A DNA stretch of 64,000 bases from Notolepis coatsorum. Lineage: Eukaryota > Chordata > Actinopteri > Aulopiformes > Paralepididae. The notes beneath the pieces were generated by a model. That model saw only the letters and a list, made by a program, of their open reading frames with translations, did no database searches and was not told where the DNA came from. This document shows, piece after piece, positions 46,213-57,243 of the stretch (positions within the stretch are counted from its first letter, which is position 1; the number at the start of each line of letters is the position of its first letter). Made by a program: the position numbers and the translations under genes. The stretch lies in the NCBI GenBank assembly GCA_963971535.1, contig OZ020587.1:156885377-156949376 (forward strand), read 5' to 3'.

Positions 46213-46880
46213 GTATACATTTACATTTGACATTTAGTCATTTAGCTGACGCTTTTATCCAAAGCGACTTACACGTTTTGTACGACAAGTCATCAGGAAG
46301 GGCACAACTCTATCAGCTGAGTAACAATGTTCATCAAAGTTGAATTATAATTAGGGAAGGGAGGGGATTGAAGGTTGTCTTTTTATTTTTGTCATGTGTT
46401 ATTGTCTGTATATATGTATGTTTGTATAAAAGAAAAAAAATGCAATAAAAACATTGTTTTAAAAAAACATTGTTTTAAAAAAACAATGTTCATCAAAGTG
46501 TTGAGTGCTACAGTGTAGGTTAGTATATTAGGACAAGTTCATGACAGTAAGGTTAGTTAGGGTTAGAGTTTTATTTTTATTTTATTTTTTTATAATGATT
46601 GAAGAAGTGCGTCTTTAGTCGACGGCGAAATATTGGACAGGTTTCGGCTGTCCTAACTGGGGTGGGAAGTTCGTTCCACCATTGTGGGGCAAGGACTAAG
46701 AATAGGCGACTTCTCCTTGATGACCCTCCCGGAGCTCGGATAGGAGTGGGTCTGAGACGGCCAGAAGATGCAGAGCGTAGGGGTCTTGAGGGTGTGTAGT
46801 TAGAGCCCATTGACCGTAGGTAGGCGGGAGCAGTTCCCTTCGCCACACGATATGCCAGGTTGAGGGCCTTGAAGCGGATT
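46213..46880 (-). pseudogene. L2/CR1-like LINE: reverse transcriptase C-terminus and 3' UTR
   Basis: Minus-strand codons 46846-46577 read YLRSMGSNYTPSRPLRSASS, then LFLVLAPQWWNELPTPVRTA and FRRRLKTHFF, the C-terminal end of many fish LINE reverse transcriptases (APRLWNSLP type). The 3' UTR runs left and ends TAAAAGCGTCAGCTAAATGA near 46240. It carries an L1-like retroposed tail (46342-46485) flanked by AATGTTCATCAAAG. 5'-truncated. Confidence 0.7.
46342..46485 (+). mobile_element. L1-like retroposed tail with 14-bp duplication
   Basis: AATGTTCATCAAAG flanks a fragment ending TGCAATAAAAACATTG and A-rich steps. 5'-truncated L1-type 3' end, inserted into the 3' UTR of the LINE above. Confidence 0.65.
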
Positions 46881-46982
46881 CGAGTGTATCTGGGACGACA
46901 TCTGATCCCTCGAGACGTCCTGCTGTATATTAGGTTTGTTATTCATTGGAGAACTTTGAGAGTTGTATGAAGAAGATTCAAT

Positions 46983-47690
46983 TACAGATTCAGATTCAGA
47001 TTTCTTTATTCACCATATTGTATAATATACAAATGGAACGTGATATGACATTTTAGTGCAAGACTTTTTTCACAAATAAGAATAATAATAATAAATAACA
47101 AATAAAGTGTAAAACAGGACAGAACAGTGAGACAACGATAAGACAATAAAGTGCAGTGGTCGGGGACATGTATACAGTGCAGCTCAAAGTCCAGAGGTCC
47201 AGCCCTAGCAGCTCGCCATAGAGGGGGGGGGGGGGGGGGGGTGGAGCAGGGGGACACCTGACTCGTTTACCAAGCGAGCTGCTGAGGGGAAGAAACTGAG
47301 TCTATGGCAGGACCTAAGTGTCTTGGGCAGCCGTAGCCGCCTGCCGTGGGGGAGCATGGTGAAGAGGCCGTGACCCGGGTAGGCGGGGTCTGCCATGATC
47401 TTCCTCGCCCTCCTCAAGGCCCTGGTGGAGTGTAGGGACTCGAGGGAGGGAAGGGGGCAGCCGATCACCCTCTCCGCCGAGCGTATCACCCGCTGCAGCT
47501 TGGTCTTGTCCCTGACCGTGGCTGCAGGAAACCAGGTGATGATGGAGAGGGTGAGAATGGACTCCATGATGGAGGTGTAAAACTGGACCATCATGGTCCT
47601 CGGCAGCCTGAACTTCCTCAGCTGACGCAGGAAGAACATCCTCTTCCGGGCCTTTTTATTGAGAGCGATGGTGTTCAGCTCCCATTTCAG
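46983..47690 (-). pseudogene. Rex1-like LINE: reverse transcriptase C-terminus and 3' tail
   Basis: Minus strand 47639-47205 reads MFFLRQLRKFRLPRTMMVQF, then YTSIMESILTLSIITWFPAA and GHGLFTMLPHGRRLRLPKTL, RLSFFPSAARLVN. This is the thumb and end of a Rex1/CR1-type reverse transcriptase. The 3' UTR continues to a tail of TCAGAT steps near 46983. 5'-truncated; a poly-G run lies at 47222-47241. Confidence 0.72.
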
Positions 47691-47774
47691 GAAGATAATA
47701 GTGAAGATTAACAGTGCTTAAAAAAACAGTGATTAAAAAAAAAACAGTGCTTAAAAAAACAACAACAAAAAAAC

Positions 47775-47992
47775 ACTAACCTTCTTACTGTCTTCTACTA
47801 TCATGCACTCTTCCTACTATACTAACATGTCTCTACTACTATGCACGACTCAACACTGCAGCACCCAAGTTTCAACACTGTTTGATCAACATTGTTACTC
47901 AGCTGATAGAGTTGTACCCTTCCTGCTGACTTGTCGTACAGAACTTGTGAGTCACTTTAGATAAAAGCGTTCAGCTAAATGACTAAAGTGGA
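47775..47992 (+). mobile_element. LINE 3' UTR, same family as 46213-46880
   Basis: CACTAACCTTCTTACTGTC, then TTACTCAGCTGATAGAGTTG and TAAAAGCGTTCAGCTAAATG. Opposite strand to the copy at 46213. Confidence 0.6.
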
Positions 47993-47995
47993 AAC

Positions 47996-48162
47996 AACAA
48001 TGTTGAGACAGGTTAGTGTTTATAAATGTGGCCCCAAAAAAAGGCCTCGGTCCAGATCAGATCAGATGCTGCCAGGACACGTTTCAATAGCTTTATGACC
48101 TTGTTTCTCGCTGTCCCCTCCTGTTGCTGGGAACACTGCCCAGAGAATTAGTCCATGGTTTC
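47996..48162. repeat. 170-bp direct repeat, first copy
   Basis: AATGTTGAGACAGGTTAGTG to ATTAGTCCATG. About 88 percent identical by eye to 51692-51866. Function unknown. Confidence 0.75.
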
Positions 48163-48554
48163 CTTAGCCCCTTTTGTGACTGTGATGCACGCCAACACGG
48201 TTTGGCCGAGTGAATCCACAGTCCCTTGCTCCTCAATAGGAAACCAACCTAGATTTACCATGAAGAACTGGTCCTACACGAACCGTTCGTTATATTATCA
48301 TACTGGCAATCGCGACTCGCTCTGCCTACTGAGATATATCATTATCTCCAGCACCTAGTGTGCTCTGGGAAACAAAACAAATGCACCCACTTGCACCTGA
48401 CCATGCCAGAGAGACTGCAAGACACGGGAGACTGCAATTCGAAACTGGCCCCTACAAATGTCCTAACCCAGTTGTACAGTTAATGACCAAGTATGGCTTT
48501 GTCAGTATTCCAATGTACAGTGTACAGTGTCCCCCACCCACCCCCTACTCAACC
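48163..48554. other. intron sequence, nothing recognised
   Basis: Mixed composition, no domain in any frame. Confidence 0.5.
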
Positions 48555-48840
48555 CCCCCCAATGTACAGTTTCTACGTCAAATGTATATACACTCTTTTT
48601 CTAGACACTTTTTGTATCACAAACAGTACTGTATTTGCAAATCTGGTATGTCATAAATGTATAGATGTAGCAGTACTGTCTATCTGTATGTCGGGTGTGT
48701 CATATATGTTATGATGAATTGAAAATGGGGGACCCTGATGTAAACAAGACGAAAGTCTTTCTCTGGTCTGCATCCCCTTAACAATTGTATGTATTGAGCT
48801 GTACTGTACTGTACCCATTCTGCAATCTGTTAATAAACTT

Positions 48841-48895
<55 letters not shown>
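48555..48895 (+). mobile_element. LINE 3' UTR, ATCA-tailed family
   Basis: Best copy of this family in the window. Ends TCTGTTAATAAACTTTTCAA and about twelve ATCA steps. Confidence 0.7.
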
Positions 48896-49557
48896 TATCA
48901 CTCCCACACGTGCCTCTATATTACGCCGGAAGTGGTCACGCCTCACCCTTCCTCATTCGTTTCCAACACGGAAGCAGCTCAGATGCACTTTTGAACTGGA
49001 ACTTTGTATCAGGGGATACGACAGAGTATGTAGGGAAAAATTACGCAATGTTGGGCTTCGCCAGAAGTACGCCAGCCCCCGGATCCTTCTTGGCACGTCC
49101 ACAGCACGGCGGTCCTATCCTGTGTTTTTTCCTCGTCTCTTGACACCGGACCGATGGACTTCGTGCGACGCTTGGCAGTCGAGCCAAGTCGCGCTCAGGT
49201 AGGACCTGCGCTGGCAGGCGTTGGTACTGGCATGTGTAATACTGCTTGTTGTCTTGTGAGACGACCGGCCAATGTATTGGCGCGGGGGGCGGGATATTTG
49301 GATAAACGTGGTCATCATGACTCACTTTTGGATGTTTCTCCAAGTATCTTAGCGCGCAGCTGGTGCTAATGCTACAATGTTGGGGTGCCGTTCCCATGTA
49401 CCCCGCCGGGGCTGTCTTTATTCTTCCCTCCTCTTAACCATTCATGCTGACGGTCAATCGGTGTCTAATGTTAGGGGTTTAGCGGAGGCTTATTTACCCT
49501 TTACATGGGTGGATGGGCTGACGACAGGGCTCAGGGCAGGTGTGCATTTTGTGAATC
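48896..49557. other. GC-richer intron stretch, unrecognised
   Basis: CpG-containing sequence with short open frames on both strands and no domain I recognise. It may be the 5' part of the decayed element that continues to the right. Confidence 0.35.
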
Positions 49558-49690
49558 TATGAATTGAAAATGGGGGACCCTGATGTAGACAGGACTATCG
49601 TTTTCTCTGGTCTGCATCCCCTTAACAATTATGTGTATTGGGCTAGCCCATTCTGCAATATGTTAATAGAGTTTCCGTTCATTCATTTAT
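49558..49690 (+). mobile_element. LINE 3' end, ATCA-tailed family (diverged)
   Basis: GAATTGAAAATGGGGGACCC, then TTCTGCAATATGTTAATAGA. An older copy with ATTC steps at the end. Confidence 0.55.
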
Positions 49691-51482
49691 CCTGTCACGG
49701 GTGCACACCGCAGTGGAGGTTGTTGCATGCCTACTAGTGGAGCAGTGCTTCACTAGTAATAGACTTTGGTCAGCAGCCGCCACTGGTGTTCCGTGCTTAG
49801 TGGAGCAGGTGGCATCGGTCCTTTGCCCTGACATGGTGGAACGGTATCCCGCCCAGCCGACGCCAAGAGGCGAGTCGGCCCGGCAGGTGGCTGGTGGGCT
49901 GATGAAGCTTATACCACCGCGGTACAGAATTTAGCAGCAACTAACAACATTGCTCAATTGGCTGCTTTTCTGTCAAAAATGGTGTCGGGTGGTGGGGCCT
50001 TAGGGCCAGCCGACGTCCAAACCATCGCGCAAGGTTTTGAGGTTATTCAGTTTTTTTACTCAGCCGCAAGCTATAACCGCAGGGAGGGCTAGGATGCTGT
50101 CAACGGTTGTTCACAGGCATCTTGGTTGGAGCAATCTCCCCTTGAGGAGGGGAGGGGTCTCCTCCTCAGGGCTCCCCTCTCCGCGGGTGGACCTTGGTCT
50201 GTCCACGGAGGCGCAGGCGGTATTTGACCTGGGCCCCACGCCGCCCCACACCGCGCAGCCAGAGGTGAGAGCACGGCCTCGCCAGCGGCTGCGGTGAGGC
50301 CCCCGGCCAGCGGCCATGTTTCCCCCACCTGAGATACCCTGGACACAAAGAAAACAGGTGATCACAAGGCTGACAGCCTCGGCGGCCCGAGGGATCGGCT
50401 ATATTAGATGGGCACACCCTAAAAAACCGTTGCCATCTAGCTGTGTCTAGCACGCTCTCCGGTTACTCCCCCCCACTCCGCTACGGGACTCAGGGCTCTG
50501 ATTTGTCCCCTTTGGCTGCGGGCCGCGTTCTTCCAGTGAAGCGCAAGTGGCCCCACATTTCGCTTCTCATGGAGACAGGGGCTGACACCCAGTTGCTAGC
50601 TAGGCCTGCGTCTGTCTATGAGAATGCTGTGCTGTCAAGCGGCTCCCACACCACACGTCCTGTGTCTGTGTTTGGTGAGCCTGGTGTTGTATCTGTCGAC
50701 GGAGCAGGGTTCCCTGTATCTAAAACATTTTGTCAGAGGGGGAACTCTAGGCCCAGGAGGTCGCAGCGTGGGTTCCCCCCAGCCCCGCCCTCGCCAGGCC
50801 GGGTATTACGTTAGTGCCTCCCCCGTCTGGACTTCCGATCCCGCAGTGGTCAGTCAGGCACGCGTAATTGGTGGTAGTAATATCACTACAGGGCTACGGT
50901 GTGTAGAGACCCACCCTATCGGGCAGTGTGGGACCACACACCATGCATGTCCAGCTGCAGATCAGGCTGTCATCAGCAAGCTAAGCCGGGAAGATGCTCA
51001 GCGAGGGAGCCTATGTCACCAGGGGTGATGGCCGCTCCCCCCGTATCAGACCGCCCCTTCTGTCGGGGTCCCCCCCTTGGGTGCGATTGCCTCGTTGGTA
51101 GAGTCAGGGTGTGATATCCCGGCTCCGCAGGACACCCTGCTCACGCAGTTGGCGAGACCAGGGTTGACGACGCACAGCGGGAGGGACCGGGCCACCTATC
51201 TACGATTCCTAGCGGACCAGCGGCAGTTGGCGGCGGGGGCGCTTTGGAATTTTGACCACGTATGGCTGCAGTGGTAGCCATATGTCGTGTGGATGGATAA
51301 AACGCTGAGGGTGGCGCTTGTGTTACAGTTTACACACCCCCGCCCTCTGTTTTTGGGTTTGGTGCAGACTCTATTATCAGAGTCCGCGGCAGTGACAGCC
51401 CTGGCCGAGGAGGGGGGGGAGGGGGGTGTCAGACCCATACTGGACCTGTCCCATGGAAGGTTCAGAATGTTGACCGTCACAC
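49691..51482 (+). mobile_element. DIRS-like retroelement relic, heavily decayed
   Basis: GC-rich and distinct from its flanks. Near 51300-51480 one frame reads LQFTHPRPLFLGLVQ and GGVRPILDLSHGRFRMLT, like the start of DIRS reverse transcriptases (LQFARRPPRFRG, GLRPILDLRxLNRALxxxPFRML). The upstream part has gag-like, proline- and arginine-rich frames. Many breaks; old. No recombinase or terminal repeats seen. The family call is tentative. Confidence 0.35.
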
Positions 51483-51516
51483 AGGTTAGCCGTCTGTAGT
51501 GTGGCAGTGAAAGGGT
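51483..51516. repeat. single TTAA-type unit
   Basis: GTTAGCCGTCTGTAGTGTGG, then CAGTGAAAGGGTTAA: one unit of the family at 2266-2462, just after the DIRS-like relic. Confidence 0.55.
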
Positions 51517-51691
51517 TAAGAGTCAGACACACTTGGTTGTCAGACGTTCCTAACAGTTCTCCAGTTCTGCATGTGTTATTCCTCCGAGAACGTGAAACTA
51601 GACTCACCTGAAGAGGATTCAATAACAGGGTATCTGTGAATATCTCTAGAGAGATTACACAAATTCCCATCAGATGGGTTTAAAGAGGAAA

Positions 51692-51866
51692 CACACAATG
51701 TTGAGACAGGTTAGTGTTTATAGACGTTGCCCCAAAAAAAAGGCCTCGGTCCAGATTAGATCACATGCTTCCAGGAAAACGTTTCAATAGCTCAATATGA
51801 CCTTGTTTTCCCGCTGTCCCCACCTGCTGCTGGGAACGCTGCCCAGAAAATTAGTCCATGCGGTTT
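51692..51866. repeat. 170-bp direct repeat, second copy
   Basis: Matches 47996-48162. Cut at its right end by an L2 tail. Confidence 0.75.
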
Positions 51867-52085
51867 CAAGTGTCAAGTTTTGTTTTATTTGTCACGTATA
51901 AAGTACATTACAGTGAAATGCTTGGGTCTGTATGAGCCCCCCTGAGAATGTGCTTCATACAGTGAAACGGTAAAAAGAATAAAGTCCAAACCCAAACACT
52001 ATACAAAATAATACAATATACAAACTAAAGTACAACCTAAAGTACAAAATTAAAGAATGCAAAGAAAATGCTAAATGCCTAGTCA
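51866..52085 (-). mobile_element. L2-like LINE 3' tail
   Basis: CAAGTGTCAAGTTTTGTTTT, then TTTGTCACGTATAAAGTACA. Reverse of 25095-25300. Confidence 0.6.
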
Positions 52086-52137
52086 TTCCTAGTCAGGGAC
52101 TCAAATCCATACAGACTACAATTTATGACGTACGTAT

Positions 52138-53229
52138 ATATTCAGTTCAGTTCAGTTCAGAGTTTTTATTTGCCACATGGAATAATACAATCATAGTTTC
52201 TTCATTAAAAAAAAATCATAAATAGCCATTCCATGGACAAAAGGAGCAGGAAGAAGAATAAATCGTATTGTTACCTGCCCCTTATTCCTAAACTAACATG
52301 TATTTTCTTAATGGTCGGCGTATAACCTTATTTACACAAATAATCATTTATACCATTATAAAAGAAACACAATCCATAGTTAAACAAGAAACATTTCAAT
52401 AATAATAATAATGATAAAGAATAAAGAAGAAAAGAAAGAGAAAAACATTTTTTTTTAAATATCTCACTATTCAGATCACATTTTGATTTTCATACTGACT
52501 AAATATTTTTTTTTTATACATTTTTTTGAATTGATAAACACTGTTACATCCCTTAAGCTCGCTATGGAGAGAATTCCATAACTTTACACCAATAACTGAA
52601 GGACACATCTGTTTAAGTGTGGTACGTGCAAACTGATGTTTAAAATTGTATTTTCTCCTACTAAACTCACTTTCTAAATGAAAAAGATTTTGTAGTTTTT
52701 CTGGCAGTGTATTATTTCTTGCCCTAAACATAATTAACATTGTTTGAAACTTAACCATGTCTTCAAGTTTAATTATTCTAGATTTAATAAATAATATATT
52801 TGTGTGTTCTCGATAACTCACTTTATGTGTGATTCGTACAGCCCTCTTCTGTAGTATATATAATGGTTTTATATTTGTCCCATAAGTATTCCCCCATACT
52901 TCAACACAATAACTGATATAAGGTGAGATGAGTGAGCAGTAGAGTGTTCTCATTGCCTCATACTCTAACACATCCTTTACTTTATTCATAACAAAAATAC
53001 TCTTGGACATCTTTTTTTTAACGTGTGCTATGTGCGATTTCCATGTTAATTTATCATCCATAATCACACCAAGAAAACGAAATTCACTAACTCTCTCTAT
53101 ATCAGCTCCATCTATGGTCAGTACTATATTTTCATCTAGTTTTTGTTTGCCAAAAATCATAAATTTAGTTTTTTTCAGATTTTTTTTTTCAGATATCATG
53201 CCAGTTAGGGTACCTTGTGTATACTGCAC
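52138..53229 (-). pseudogene. L2/CR1-superfamily LINE: long reverse transcriptase C-terminal fragment
   Basis: 252 open codons. KTKFMIFGKQKLDENIVLTI, then GADIERVSEFRFLGVIMDDK (the FLGVxxDxxLxW block after the palm), WKSHIAHVKKKMSKSIFVMN, YISYCVEVWGNTYGTNIKPL and LQKRAVRITHKVSYREHTN, ending with LWNSLHSELKG. This is the thumb and C-terminal region of an L2/CR1-type enzyme. The palm with its FADD box and the endonuclease are missing (5' truncation). The 3' end has TTCAG steps at 52141-52160, reversed. It is the least decayed LINE here. Confidence 0.8.
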
Positions 53230-53380
53230 CTTGTGTATACTGTTTACTCTTACTCATAGTATATATATTCAGATACAAATTCTTTATTGTCTACATTTAT
53301 TGTAAGTGTAACATATAATATAACCGACATCTGCACTTTTGTTTACATTGTTTACTTTTCTCATATATATTTTTATTTAC

Positions 53381-53735
53381 AGGGTATCTGCGGGTGTCAA
53401 CAAGTTACATTTAAGACTTTTAACCATTTCACTACCACACTACAGAAGGTTAACCCTTTACTATCACCTGCTGTCGTGTGGCAGTGAAGGGGTTAACCTT
53501 CCGTATTGTCGCAGTGAAAGGGTTAACCATGTGGTAGTGCGGCAGTGAAAGGGTTAAGACCTTTTTAATACCACTTAGAGCTAAATTTAACACCAATTTC
53601 ACAATCTACTAGCAAAATAAACCACATAGTGACATTGAACTGGCAGCTGCATTTAAATTCTTGCAGTATTACCGGTGACACTAGACATTTTACAAAATGA
53701 CCCTAAATATCTGTAAATTGTTTACTTTGATTTAT
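53381..53735. mobile_element. hAT-like tip interrupted by TTAA units
   Basis: Starts CAGGGTATCTGCGGGTG, then CATTTAAGACTT. The sequence TTTTTAATACCACTTAGAGC resumes after the TTAA block at 53420-53557. The other end is not found. Confidence 0.45.
53420..53557. mobile_element. chain of TTAA-type units
   Basis: Four or five ~30-base units in both orientations (TTAACCATTTCACTACCACA ... GGCAGTGAAAGGGTTAA), joined at TTAA. Same family as 2266-2462, 9903-9990 and 51483-51516. Confidence 0.6.
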
Positions 53736-54052
53736 TATGTTATACGGCTACATTGATCCACTGTGTCTGTCCGTCTACGTCTAATTTTCAACGACGAGTA
53801 TCCATTTGTTGGACAGACAGAGTTGACGTTATGTTCAAATAATAAAATAAGCCAACGGACAGTAATACCTTCCTGACGGATCAATGTAACTGCAGCCTTA
53901 TTTAGCGCAAACATGCTGTCGCTGGTCTGGACTGGTCCTCTGAGCTCCTCTCCAGTTGATGTGCTGCAGGGTTTAATCTGAAATATTTCCAAATCCTCTG
54001 CCATCGTTGTGTAACCTGTTGCGTTGTCTAGAGACTCCTTTCTTGCCTTCAC
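53735..54052 (-). other. unrecognised open frame of 105 codons
   Basis: Contains MAEDLEIFQIKPCSTSTGEE and MFALNKAAVTLIRQEGITVR. No family recognised. It lies just after a hAT-like tip, so it could be transposon-derived, or chance. Confidence 0.15.
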
Positions 54053-54685
54053 GCAAAGTTAAATCTACTCTCAAACATCAAACATTTATTTTCTCTTTTC
54101 TTTTTTCTCTTAAAGAAAAAGAAAAAAACGTATATCTTGCAGCATATTTAAAAATTTTCTTTCTTATATTAAAGTATATTTAGTTTTTAAGAATTGTAAA
54201 GGATAGGCAAAAATAAGCATGTGCTTCAGCCTATTCCTTTTTTCGGTCATTGAGTTTGGATTTTGTGTGTGAGCTTACTTTGAATATGTACATTTGTGAT
54301 TTTTTCTTTTTTCTTTTCCTTTTGAAAGTCCACACATGTGTGTTTTTGATTTATCTGTAAACAAAGACCGAAAATAAAACTATTCATCATCTTCATCATC
54401 ATATTCATCATCTCTCAGTGAAAGTGAAACTTAAGCTACTCTGTACTGCGACTCTGCTGCACAGAAACCTATAAAATAGCTCTGCCGTCCACGCAGACAC
54501 ATTCAGTCTATAATGTTGTCTGACTAAGTATTGATAACACGCTTAATATTTAACAAATTATAGTTATTTTATTATTTGATGAATGTGGGCACTGGTATTT
54601 AAAATGAACTAAATGTAATGTGTGTAATGAGTAACACCGGTGACACCGACTACCGTGGCAAGCCTACCCAAGAGATCACATCTGT
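54053..54685. other. AT-rich intron sequence, nothing recognised
   Basis: T-rich runs and a CATCATCATC stretch near 54385. No gene seen. Confidence 0.5.
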
Positions 54686-54966
54686 GGGGGATAGGGGACA
54701 GGGGATAGGGGACAGGGGACAGGGGACAGAGGACAGGGGACAGGGGGCAGGGGGCAGGGGGCAGGGGGCAGGGGGCAGGGGGCAGGGGGCAGGGGACAGG
54801 GGACAGGGGGCAGGGGACAGGGGACAGGGGGCAGAGGACAGAGGGCAGGGGACAGGGGGCAGAGGACAGGGGGACAGAGGACAGGGGGCAGAGGACAGTG
54901 ACAGAGGACAGGGGACAGGGGGCAGAGGACAGGGGGCAGAGGACAGGGGGCAGAGGACAGGGGACA
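54686..54966. repeat. G-rich minisatellite
   Basis: About forty 7-base steps, GGGGACA and GGGGGCA, with some AGAGGAC. Guanines are on the plus strand, with many G-tracts of four or five, so quadruplex formation is possible. Reading frames (GQGTEDRGQG) are artefacts. Confidence 0.95.
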
Positions 54967-55251
54967 GGCTGGAACATGTAGCTGAGCAGTTTAGTCGCAG
55001 CAGGATGTCAGAGGAAGTGATGATTATCTCGCTTCCTCTTTCAGTCACACTTTCATCAAGTCTTTCAGGAAGCTACGAAAAAGAAAAGAAAAAATATGTA
55101 AAATTTTGTTTCCTCTTGTTCATTTTAATATTAATATTAAAAATGATAGATACGACACGCATCACTGTGTTCTTTATGAGAAGGTTGGTTGGTCCTCTCT
55201 GATGGAGTGGCGCAACAAACACTGGTATTTGTTCATTTTGAAGGCCCTTAC

Positions 55252-55874
55252 TGGCAAGATACCTCCTTATACTACATCATTATTGGTAAGCTACCTCCTT
55301 ATACTACATCATTATTGGTAAGCTACCTCCTTATACTACATCATTATTGGTAAGCTACCTCCTTATACTACATCATTATTGGTAAGCTACCTCCTTATAC
55401 TAGATCATTATTGATAAGCTACCTCCTTATACTACATCATTATTGATAAGCTACCTCCTTATACTACATCATTAGTGGTAAGCTACCTCCTTATACTACA
55501 TCATTATTGGTAAACTACCTCCTTATACTACATCATTACTGGTAAGCTACCTCCTTATACTACATCATTATTGGTAAGCTACCTCCTTATACTACATCAT
55601 TATTGATAAGGTACCTCCTTATACTACATCATTATTGATAAGCTACCTCCTTATACTACATCATTACTGGTATGCTACCTCCTTATACTACATCATTATT
55701 GATAAGCTACCTCCTTATACTACATCATTATTGGTAAGCTACCTCCTTATACTACATCATTATTGATAAGGTACCTCCTTATACTACATCATTATTGATA
55801 AGCTACCTCCTTATACTACGTCATTATTGGTAAGCTACCTCCTTATTCTACATCATTATTGATAAGCTACCTCC
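55252..55874 (+). repeat. 32-bp minisatellite, first block
   Basis: About 19 units of 32 bases: CTACCTCCTTATACTACATC, then ATTATTGGTAAG. The unit equals the LINE coding sequence for PPYTTSLL plus a few bases. Most units contain GGTAAG, which looks like a 5' splice site. Confidence 0.95.
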
Positions 55875-55877
55875 TTA

Positions 55878-56228
55878 GGGCTTGTGTCCATAGCGGAAGT
55901 TTTTTTCAAGACGGACCGCTTTGAAAAGCAAAAAAAAAAAGCTCAGAGCATTTTCCTGAGTCTCGCGACTGCCGCGGCTCCCCCACTTGCTTGATGTTGA
56001 TTGGTCGGTCGGAAAAAGTTACCTTGATGAGTGCACTCCTTTCCAAAAGTTGAACTAGTTTGAACTTTATGCGCTGGGAGCGCTCCGCCCAAAAACGCTG
56101 CCGCCGAGAGCGCTAAAACGCGAGGCGCGGAGCTGGGAAAAGGAGCACGCCTGTCGCGTCTGTAGCATAGAAATGAATGACAGAAAGGAGCTGACAACTC
56201 ATAAAACGTCCGCTGTGGACACAAGCCC
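55878..56228. mobile_element. PIF/Harbinger-like MITE
   Basis: 351 bases with tips GGGCTTGTGTCCATAGCGGA and TCCGCTGTGGACACAAGCCC (one mismatch) and a 3-bp duplication TTA (55875-55877 and 56229-56231). GC-rich middle, non-coding. It landed inside the 32-bp array. Confidence 0.85.
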
Positions 56229-56715
56229 TTATACTACATCATTATTGATAAGCTACCTCCTTATACTACATCATTATTGATAAGCTACCTTCTTATACTA
56301 CATCATTATTGGTAAGCTACCTCCTTATACTACATCATTATTGGTAAGGTACCTCCTTATACTACATCATTATTGGTAAGCTACCTCCTTATACTACATC
56401 ATTATTGGTAAGCTACCTCCTTATACTACATCATTATTGGTAAGCTACCTCCTTATACTACATCATTATTGGTAAGCTACCTCCTTATACTACATCATTA
56501 TTGGTAAGCTACCTCCTTATACTACATCATTATTGGTAAGCTACCTCCTTATACTACATCATTATTGATAAGCTACCTCCTTATACTACATCATTATTGG
56601 TAAGCTACCTCCTTATACTACATCATTATTGGTAAGCTACCTCCTTATACTATATCATTATTGGTAAGCTACCTCCTTATACTACACCATTATTGGTAAG
56701 CTACCTTCTTATACT
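56229..56715 (+). repeat. 32-bp minisatellite, second block
   Basis: About 15 further units of the same array, ending in diverged TACTAC steps. Confidence 0.95.
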
Positions 56716-57243
56716 ACTACTACACTATACTACTTATACTTCCATTCATTATTGGAATGTAATTTTGGAACCTATGGAACCCGTTCTAGTGACTGGCTGG
56801 TCCTTAAGGTCCCTCTAGTTTGCTCTGAACAGGGTAAATCTGCATTTTGCTATGATGCAAATGGAATGAACTCCAACTGTCCTTGAAGCTTGAGATTCTC
56901 CCCTCTGTTGCAGAGTTTAAAACCATGATCTCCAACCTTTGTCAATCAAGTTGTACGTGTTTTAGTTGATTTGTTATCCTTACTTTTGTCTCGTCTTGTT
57001 GTCTTATTGATATGATTTTATATGCTGTGATTTTATATGCTTTTTCTTTTGGCTCATTTCTGTATGTACACTTGACGTGACTGTAAATGAGGGAAACCGA
57101 TAGGGCATACAGCCCCCCCTCATCTGCACCTTTGTTTACACTGTTTATTCTTCTCATATGTTTATATTCAGAGTTAATGATATTATTTACACTGTTTATT
57201 TTTCTCATATGTTTATATTCAGAGTTAATAATATAGTTTACTC

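Larger units (their letters stand above)
55138..57110 (+). pseudogene. L2-like LINE fragment interrupted by a minisatellite
   Basis: Before the array, the plus strand reads DTHHCVLYEKVGWSSLMEWR, then NKHWYLFILKALTGKIPPYT, the C-terminal region of a fish L2-type reverse transcriptase. After the array (from about 56770) it continues with VCSEQGKSAFCYDANGMN and ISNLCQSSC-like codons with frame changes. The array replaces the sequence just after KIPPYTTSLL. The 3' UTR runs to about 57110. Confidence 0.65.

Noticed and set aside
49041-49397. Overlapping frames of 60-118 codons on both strands
   Set aside because: GC-rich, overlapping in opposite directions, with no recognisable domain.
54618-55202. 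194-codon GQG-rich frame and its PCPLP-rich antisense
   Set aside because: G-rich minisatellite translation; no conserved domain.
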